Below are positions 56,553-64,000 of a stretch of DNA of 64,000 nt, piece by piece. The first letter of the stretch is position 1; the number at the start of each line of letters is the position of its first letter. The stretch is from Neonectria sp. B-13 (Eukaryota; Ascomycota; Sordariomycetes; Hypocreales; Nectriaceae): contig NOKP01000006.1 in NCBI GenBank assembly GCA_002682825.1, positions 310,001 through 374,000 of the forward strand. Direction: 5' to 3'. The notes below the pieces were generated by a model. That model was given only the letters and a program-made list of their open reading frames with translations, was not told where the DNA came from and did not search any database. Both the position numbers and the translations under genes were made by a program.

Positions 56553-58810
56553 ACGCGCCACGACTGCCCACGGCCAGTCTAGAAGGATACGGGATCGAAG
56601 CAGCTGAAGGAACTTCAACCGTTGCGGCTATACTGCACGGATTTGAGTCCCAGCTCTCAACCATGATACCCGGAAGTCTGGACACTTCAGCATCCTCTCC
56701 ACCTGCAGCATTACATCCTTGCATCTCATCATACCCGCACCATCAGCATCTCCTCTCGGAAGGACAATAGATTCCACATATTGCATTTTTAAACCTAGTC
56801 GGATACACCACACGCTCGGGATCAACTCTTACAACTCACCATCACCTCCACAACAAGCCTTGCACACAAACCTCTGCCGGCTTCATCTCCCCCTTCTCTC
56901 GCTCAACCCGAAACGACCTCACACATCCCGACGTCAACTTCTGCTCTGCTCAGCCCGCTCTGTATTGTAATGACAACAATCGCATTTAGACTTGCGGCTT
57001 CTCTTGCATCTCATCCGTCGCGCGCGCAAACGGAATCTCACACCACGGTCGCACATTCATCGGGCGTTGCTTTTTTTTCTCTTGCATTTGGGATACCCCA
57101 TGTGGTTGATTTCTCCGTTTTTCTTCTTGGCTTTTAGGCTCGGGTGCCAGCGTTTTTTTGCCTCGCCCGTTTGGTGGCAAGGGGAGGGTGCGAGATGGGA
57201 TGGATACGGGTGGCTTTGGAGCGCATTGGGTAGCTCACAACAAACTGAATGGCAGGAATACCATAACTTTTAACATTCACATGAACTGTCCTGTGCCTTT
57301 GTGTTCTTGCTACGTGATGTGTCGATGCTGTGTCTGAACTGTTTGTGACGGCACACCTCACACCCGCCGCCGCCCATGTCAAAAGGCGGTATATGTCAAG
57401 CGTCAATGAAGCGTCAACGCCCCCAAGGCGACGATAACCGTTCCCGCTATTGGAAACAAGCTTATTGTCTGACGCCGCCCACAGTCACACTCGGGAAACC
57501 ACTACAACCACCGACTACTCTTCGGCGCATCACGCCGTCGATGCAGCTGATCCACTCATGAGGTCATCCTCCCGATGCTCGCGCCCCCACGAGCAGCGTA
57601 GAAAAAAGGCCCTACCAACTGCCATTGCTACAGTCGCCACGAAATAAAGAGACAGAAAAACTTGTAGCTTTCGCCCCGTGTGGAATCAACCAAGGCCCGA
57701 TCTTTGCACGCCCCTCCCCCCGCGGGAAACACGGGACCGTCGTGGCTTGGCTGCGGTTTGGGTCGCTCTACACTTGATTTGGCGGCTGTTCTGCGATGCG
57801 CGGGCGTCGATGACGTACTGGCAGCTGCACAGCGTCCCGGGTTTTCTTGGTCCCTTGCATTTTAGCATCTTTCGGAACCCTGTCCCGTCGCATCTCCAGC
57901 AGGGTCGATTATTGGGGGTTGGCGTCTTTTCTTAAAGCCGTGGGTTTCGTTTCTTGTTTCGAAACGGGTGGCTCGGGAGATGGACCAGAGTCGATGATGC
58001 GTACCTGTTTAGTGTCTTCTTCATCTCGAGCAACAGGAAAACCGGAATCTTGCCACAATGCGGTTTCTCGGCTATCTGAAAGTCCCCTTCCCATGCCACA
58101 GCTCGTTCCCGTCGCGAGAGGGCCCTTGCGTTGTCTCATCTGGCAGACCACATGCGCGTTGCAGGGTGACATGAGTGAGGGGTCATTCGAGATCCAAACC
58201 ATCCAGACTACAGCGCGACGACCACTACGTTGCATCGGCGCGGGCTGCGTGAGGCCATCCCGTGGTGGGGGGTTTCGCGTCAGGTCACTCGCAAGTGGTG
58301 CTGGTGGAAGAGCGTGAGAGACTTAAAGACAACGTGAGCCCGCGTGCTGCGTGTAGCGTGTTGTCGTGCTCAGCCTCACTTCTGTGATGGTGTCGTTCGA
58401 TGCTTGGGCTGCCTCGCCATCCGATCGAGCGTGAGGCCTTTGACAGTCTGGACCTCGAGAGGTGTCGCTGGGGTTTTCCTCTTGGCATTATACCTGTCGC
58501 ATTCGGGCAGCATTCGTTGACACTGCATCACTGCTGTTGGTCGGTTGTGAGTTGCAGTTTGCACTGTATCATTATTCGGCCCATTTTCTGCTGTTGGTCG
58601 GCTGTATTGAAATCCTACATCGCATCCGTTGATCTGCAAATGCCTCGGCTCAACATGGCTCGATCTTATTTGGCCTGTGCCGTCGTCCTTTCTCATGCAA
58701 AAGTTCAAAAGTTCAAAAGACCTTCCAGATGCTCAACCTTCAACAACTTCAATCCAGACACTCCTGTTTCGCTCGCGACATGTCCCTATCTGCAACCCCG
58801 TCCCGGACCA
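56553..58810. other. Gene-free stretch
   Basis: About 2.2 kb. Its first 400 bp are probably the 3' untranslated part of the 80-residue gene. No other coding content is recognised. Confidence 0.4.
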
Positions 58811-59735
58811 CGTCACAACTCCGGTGTGTCCCCATTTCTTCCGGAAGATATCGCGTCCTCGATGCCCGCCAGACAGTTGAACGGCTCGCCCCGACCGCCC
58901 TTCTGCCCGAGCCGCCACGTGGTGCATTCCCGATCGTCGTGCCCGTAGTCGCATCCAGCCGGCAATCCTCTGCAGCCTACGCCAGTACGCACGGCTCATC
59001 TTTGCGCTTGGCCTTGCCGGTGGGCGGCGGCAACGGCGGGTTCGGATCGGTGAATCGCGGGACGGTGGACGTGTTGCAGTAGCGCTTCGAGGTCGTCTAA
59101 CGTGCTCGCATTAGTGGCAGTGCCGACCTCGGCCTCTTGCTGCGTCCATATGCCATGTTTCGTCCCAAGTGTATATCGCAGTTCGTCATGTAATGCGAAA
59201 TAGACGCATCCCACCCGCCGACGTTCCCATACGCCTCGCGGTTCACCAGCGCCAGGTAGCCGCGAGTAGAGAAGCGGTTCGCCAACCGCGAACCCGTGAG
59301 GTTTGTGATTCAGTTATGTGAGACACTCGTAGGGCGTCTTGTAATTCGGGTCAGTAGCCCTCGAAGTCACTCACTCTTAACCGCTTCCCCGAAAGCGCAA
59401 GGGTGTCCGTGAGCGGCCAGAAGTAGTGACGCTAACTGTGCTTGTGGTGACGCAAACGCAGAGGTTCTGCAGTTGCGCAAAGTTCATCAAGACTGGTGTC
59501 CAGATAACGTTGATGCCGAGTTTCGTGAGTTGCTCGTGGGCTCTAGGGCATCAACCTGCCATCCGAGTTGGCGCGCTGCACGCTGTGTTCTCGACGACGT
59601 ATATCTACTCAGCCAGTCATCCAGCCGCGATGTACGAAACAACATCTGGAGGAGAAGAGGCCACGGACGGTCGAAGCCGATCAGCAACGGCAGCGCGTAC
59701 TCGATGCCGTGTTCCTCGTGGAGGTTTCTAAGCAT
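58811..59735 (-). pseudogene. Multiply frameshifted glycosyltransferase-like gene
   Basis: On the minus strand, pieces of one fungal family occur in order but in different frames. LHEEHGIEYALPLLIGFDRP is followed by AHEQLTKLGINVIWTPVLMN in a shifted frame. Then comes NRFSTRGYLALVNREAYGNV with GGWDASISHYMTNCDIHL, then IWTQQEAEVGTATNASTLDD and LEALLQ after a further shift. EPFNCLAGIEDAI and DIFRKKWGHTGVV at 58811-58855 again lie in different frames. The pattern Y-x-ALVN, VGGWD-x-x-I-x-x-Y-x-TDCD-x-H and the closing KWGH is that of a fungal GT-A-like glycosyltransferase family. At least four frame changes and several stops rule out normal splicing. Upstream to about 60040, SRRHAALAILIIV could be the old membrane anchor. 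Confidence 0.6.
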
Positions 59736-59753
59736 GTTTCACTCCGGAGTCCA

Positions 59754-59877
59754 AGTCGCGAGCGTTGGGAAAGTTCTTCAACTGCAGGTGACATCCATGT
59801 CGGCGAGGGAGTTGAAGTCGCGAGCGTTGGGGAAGTTCTTCAACCGCTGGCGACATCCATATCGGCTCGGGGAGATA
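59754..59877 (+). repeat. 62-bp imperfect tandem duplication
   Basis: Units at 59754-59815 and 59816-59877 both start AGTCGCGAGCGTTGGG and contain AAGTTCTTCAAC and GACATCCAT, with scattered differences. It lies within the old coding region of the glycosyltransferase-like pseudogene and is not a multiple of three. Confidence 0.85.
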
Positions 59878-62800
59878 TAGAACGAGGCTTCTGGTTCTTT
59901 TCTCTGTGGATATATTTTCGATGTATGTTCGAGCCTAGTTTATTGGCCCTTCCACAACGAGGAAACGGTTCACACTATGATGAGGATAGCCAAGGCAGCG
60001 TGTCGACGGCTTGGGGGGTTGATCACATTCATGATTGCCATTTTTGCGAACAAGGTGAGTGAGACGTATGGATACAACCATCACCTGAGGCTGCAGGCGT
60101 TCACGAATTCCACTGCAAGCCAGCCGCCCTCGTCGTTGAGCCATGGAACGAGTCAGCGACAGATCCAGCAGAATCGGGGCTTTCTTCTTGCGAGCTCTTA
60201 CCGTTTTCTTTCCATGCGCTCTTTCCGTGTTTTCAAATCAGAGGAGGTTTTGAACCCATATCCCCTTCGGATTGGTGGGTTGGTAAATCATGGAGTTTGA
60301 GTGGATGACAGGCTGTTCATAGAGAGTCCAACCACGAAGACCAAGACACCACAACTCGCAACATGGCGACTCGGACAATAGTACCTCCTATCCAGCAGCC
60401 GAAGCCTTGTTTCATACCAAGCAGGCCAGGCCAGGAGCCTGAGACGGGTGGACGAGCGGGCTTCCCAGTGCAAAGCCCTCCTGGATTCGAGCTGTAGGCT
60501 CTATGACTTCGTATAGGACATCCTGAAACGATCCGTTCCGGTTGAGATGGAACCAAGATTGCACCACTAATGGACCGTGAGAACGCATTGAAGGATGTCT
60601 TTATTGACCACTATGTATACGGAGTAGAGATGCGGCACTACGCCTCAAGTAAGCAGGGGTGATGTTTTGGCCCAGCTGCAACATGAGAGGATATGATTAA
60701 TCTTGGTGGTTGATTGACAATATCAACAGGGGCCAACACTTCCTTTGATGACTATCCATGCTTTTTAGCCAGTACTCCCAGATCAGATTGAACCGACTGT
60801 CGAGTTGCTGGGGGACGTGTAGGGCTGAGCGTCGACGACGCACAACTGACAAGGGAGTTAGTTTCGGGACCGGGATCACGATGCACGGACTGGCCGATGC
60901 AGTGGCGCATGATTAAAGTATCCGCTTGACAGCTCTAGACTCTCGATGCGCCGTGGCATTGTTTAGAAGCCGCCGTTGGTTTGTCTGCTCGTTTGTTCGG
61001 CGTCAGCTTTCATGCCTTTGTCGGTGCCGCTAGCCCCGGCAAGCCCCGTCCTTTACCCATTGCAAGCTCGGTGTCGACAATGCGGGAAATGCCTTCGTCG
61101 AGACGGGCGCATCCATCGTGGTGCCTGGAAGACTCCGTGGCTAGGCTTTCGAGGTTCTACCGAAAGGCTGGATCCCACATGGCGAGGGGCAGCTGGGTTT
61201 GCTAGCGACAAAGGCTGTGGGAATAGATCAGGTCCTGGACCGTTCGTGGCGTTTTGTAGGAGAGTCACACAAGATGGACAGGGGTTGGTTTGTTTGTGTT
61301 GTTGGGAGTCGAAGCTGAATCCTTGAGCTTCCAGCACAGCTTTGATGGCCAAAAGCTTAGAGCAATAGACCTTCGCGGCCCACGGAACACCCACGGAACA
61401 CCCAATGCGGCAACGCCCTTGAACGCTTTGGGTAAGTTAGTCGTCAGCCTGGCTCGTCCATCATCCGCATCCGAGAAACAAATGCCCGTTTTCGCACCCG
61501 GCAGTCTCTGCATCTTCAGGTCGTCAGATGCCACCACCACCACCACCTGAAAGACGGGATGCCGTCATTCTTACGGCCGGCTCAGCCCTCGGTCGCAGGG
61601 TGCATTCGGATCCCTCGGAGACGTCGCGCCCTTACACCGACGTTTTCGCGGCCTGACGCTGGCTTGACTCACTCGCCGTGCAGTGTGCCAGAGCATTCGC
61701 CGCGTGGCCGGTGCAACCGTTCGACCGCAGCACTCTTTCTCACCATCGTCCATCTCCAGGTCTTGATGGTTTTGGGCGCAAACCTTATCGCGAAACAGGT
61801 CGACTAGGGGCGTTCTGTCACCATCGAAGCTAAGGCGCGAGACCCCGTGTGACCTTGGCTCTTATCTATTCGCTTTCCTGTCCCAAGCCACGGGCCAAGA
61901 GAAAGCTGCACGCGACTCATTCGCAAGCGACGAAGAAAAGGTCAAATCGAAGCGAGGCTTGTTGCTGATGATTGCGTGGTTGTGTGCGTGCTTCGCCTGG
62001 CCTGGCTGCTGATGATCAGCAGTGCAGATGCCACCGTCACTAGGCCCTCTGGATGCCGGTCTAAGTAGGCAATGCCGGTGCCCTTTAACCCTTGTCGGGT
62101 TCGATGCTGTCGATCCCAACCCCATTCGAGGTTTTTTCTTTGCGAGTTTGCGTGTTTGCCAGTTTGCGAGTTGAGGCGAGTCTTTGCTGAGCCGTGAGCC
62201 GCTTCCCACTGTCCATGATGCCACCAATCCATGGCACCGCCCGTACGTCCGTATGTCGCTGGTCGTGATGCCCTCGCATTCCCATTCGCCCCCCCTCGGA
62301 AACTTTGCTATCCGGCCCAGCATCCGCCATACTGGCCTCGAAGTCTATGTACTCTCAGCCCTGCCCTCTTCGCCCCACCCTAGCCCGCCAAGCTCCTGCG
62401 GCCTGCGGCATGTGACGACGCCCACCCTCCATCACGGCGACGTCGTGCACTGCACCGCGCTCGATGGCTCGCCCAGCACATCGCATCCCTCCCGCGGGGC
62501 CAGGGTTTGACTTCCCAAGCAATACATACATACGTATATATAATAGGGCTCGCTTTGACCCTTTGTCTGCTAGCACCGGCACCTTTCCAGTCTAAAACAA
62601 ACAAAATCCCAAGCAGCCCAAGCCCAACCAACAACCAACAACCAACCCCTGGCATCGATATAAGCAGGGTCCTGCCTTGTGCTGACGACCCACCTCGGAC
62701 ACAGACAGCCAACGCATCAACGCATCGACTTTGCGAGTGCGGACGGTGAAGCGATCAAGAGCCAAACGCGAGAAGCAAGGAAGAAACCCCTATCAACGCG

Positions 62801-63039
62801 CGGCTCGATAGTCGGCTTGCATCAATTGAATTCATAACCGCCCCGGCCTGCACTTTCCACCGCCTGTTTTCAGACACCGCACCGCACCCACACCACACCA
62901 CTTACACTGAACACCATCACACTACAACAACACTTACACTACAACACTTCTATAACACAACTCACGCTGCAACTCACACCGCAGCCCACGCTAAACACAC
63001 ACACACAAACACACAAACACACAACCACATCCCTCCACC
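59878..63039. other. Gene-free stretch and leader of the 146-residue gene
   Basis: About 3.1 kb with no supported gene. The last 170 bp, 62870-63039, are CACAC/ACTACAAC-rich and form the probable 5' leader of the gene at 63040, like the CA-rich leaders in the first 9 kb. Confidence 0.4.
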
Positions 63040-63534
63040 ATGTATCGGGAAATCCGCCCCCGCCGCCCGTCCATCGTCTCCGTCCTCTCCGCCTGGAGCT
63101 CGCACAGCGACGACGGCGTCATCGTCACCAAGCACCACCGCTCCATGAGCGAAGGCGCGCCCACAATGCTGCGCAGCCGCCAGGCGAGCACTAGCTCCGA
63201 CCAGAGCTGCGAGGCCATGACGCCCGACGAGACCCGGGACCTGTGGAAGTGCATGCTGGAGCTGCAGCTGCGGTACGGCTGCTACAACTCGACCCGCATC
63301 GACATGGCTCTCGACGCCGGCGACTACGGCATCGACCTGATGCGTAGGTCCTCTGTTCCTTCGTTGCAGTAGAGAAATCCTTGCTAACTCCTCCCAGCTA
63401 ATCGCTTCATCATCGACACCCTCAATGAGTCGGTCGTCCATCTCCCCGACGAGGGCCGCGAGCTCTTGAACCGATACCTGTGCCCGCCCTCGAACCTGGA
63501 GAAGCAGAAGTGGAAGTTCTGGAAGAAGGAATGA
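63040..63534 (+). CDS. Uncharacterised 146-residue protein
   Basis: Exons 63040-63343 and 63398-63534 are joined over a 54-nt intron (GTAGGT donor, GCTAAC branch, CCCAG acceptor), giving DLMPNRFIIDTLNESV at the junction. The first 65 residues are Ser/Arg-rich (RPRRPSIVSVLSAWSSHSDD), the second half is helical with WKCMLELQLRYGCYNSTRID and ends LNRYLCPPSNLEKQKWKFWKKE. It has no signal peptide or known motif. The splicing signals and the conserved look of the C-terminal half support a real gene. The family is not recognised. Confidence 0.72.
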
Positions 63535-63774
63535 GGACGTTTCGGAACGCCGTTTCAAAAGCTGTTTTTTCATGGTTGTGACATTGCGGGGCGTGTTTTG
63601 GCGTTGGTTGCATGGATACAGATCGGGGCATCGGACGTGGCATAGTAGGAGTTCATCTGCGGTATACTGTCTGCATTACGACCTACCAAGGCTTTTTAAT
63701 TACTGGATACCCGACCATATCAGAATGGAATCACAATCATTTCTCGTTGTATACTTCGTTGCTGGTTGCATCAT

Positions 63775-64000
63775 CTACAGCCTCACCTTCATAAACTCGT
63801 CGTCCCCGTGTCCCATGTGCTTGGCCTGGATCTGCATGCTCTCCAGCACCCGCCGCTTGACATGTCCATCCGCAATGTCCATGCCGGCAAACCCGCCGTG
63901 CGTCTCCGTGAAGTCGTACCGCCGCAGCGTCTCCCACATGCGCGCCATCTCGCCCACGCTGAGCGGGATGAAGTTGGGGATGCTGTAGAGAAAGGCAAAC
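63775..64000 (-). CDS. 3' end of an unidentified gene (possible metallo-beta-lactamase-fold protein)
   Basis: A minus-strand frame runs from the right edge to a TAA at 63775. It reads SIPNFIPLSVGEMARMWETL, then RRYDFTETHGGFAGMDIADG and VKRRVLESMQIQAKHMGHGD. TTTGCCTTTCTCTACAG just inside the edge is a good acceptor, so the exon may begin at about 63983. The stretch with a THGGF motif and a closing VLESM helix reminds me of the C-terminal part of fungal metallo-beta-lactamase-fold hydrolases, but this is from memory and weak. The 5' part is outside the window. Confidence 0.5.
   Translation of the reverse strand, partial: FAFLYSIPNFIPLSVGEMARMWETLRRYDFTETHGGFAGMDIADGHVKRRVLESMQIQAKHMGHGDDEFMKVRL

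Noticed and set aside
57847..58730. Long frames on both strands
   Set aside because: Composition is that of random GC-rich DNA, with overlapping frames of similar length on the opposite strand and no splice or start signals.
1..64000. CRISPR arrays, transposases, retroelement polyproteins or Starship captain genes
   Set aside because: None was found on reading both strands; the repeats present are short tandem duplications or microsatellites.

Overview
The window is nuclear DNA of a filamentous ascomycete, most likely a Sordariomycete. The reasons are GT-AG introns of only 45-79 nt with CTAAC/CTGAC branch sites, single-gene transcription units, CA- and pyrimidine-rich leaders, and families typical of plant-associated fungi: a gEgh16/MAS1 surface protein, a QutD-type sugar transporter, an AcuF-like C2H2 protein and a DUF7580-like protein. 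The species is not settled by the sequence. I resolved exon structures by hand from splice signals and frame continuity. Twenty-one protein genes can be supported, two of them cut by the window edges, plus four decayed genes and several tandem duplications.

Region 1 (1-9.7 kb) is the most unusual part. Six consecutive genes (1..1874 minus, 2503..3319 plus, 3902..4584 plus, 5196..6227 plus, 6521..8122 minus, 8832..9695 plus) have no family I recognise. Four of the gaps upstream of them carry variants of a CAGCTGTCAACA element, the leaders are rich in CAC/ACACG, two of the proteins share the same C-terminal module on opposite strands, and one has two perfect CCHC zinc knuckles. Together they look like a co-regulated orphan gene cluster.

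Region 2 (9.7-24.5 kb) has a delta-12 fatty acid desaturase, a graveyard with remnants of an EEB1/EHT1-like acyltransferase and of a surface protein, a 1753-residue protein that joins a GHKL/Hsp90-like ATPase to a C-terminal NOV_C (DUF3883) nuclease-like domain, a SAM methyltransferase and a Pro/Ser-rich orphan. Region 3 (25-33 kb) has a quinate/sugar transporter, a divergent pair of polynucleotide kinase 3'-phosphatase and Mediator subunit Med18, and the gEgh16-like secreted protein with long Asn/Gly and TTGDD repeats.

Region 4 (33-48 kb) has an AT-rich block, a divergent pair of a C2H2 protein and a DUF7580-type protein, a membrane-anchored histidine acid phosphatase, a small phosphoglycerate-mutase-like phosphatase, a DHA1 drug transporter and a secreted Ser/Thr-rich protein. 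Region 5 (48-64 kb) is gene-poor: a broken C2H2 gene, 58-, 35- and 62-bp tandem duplications, a multiply frameshifted glycosyltransferase-like pseudogene, two small uncharacterised genes (80 and 146 residues) and, at the right edge, the 3' end of an unidentified gene.
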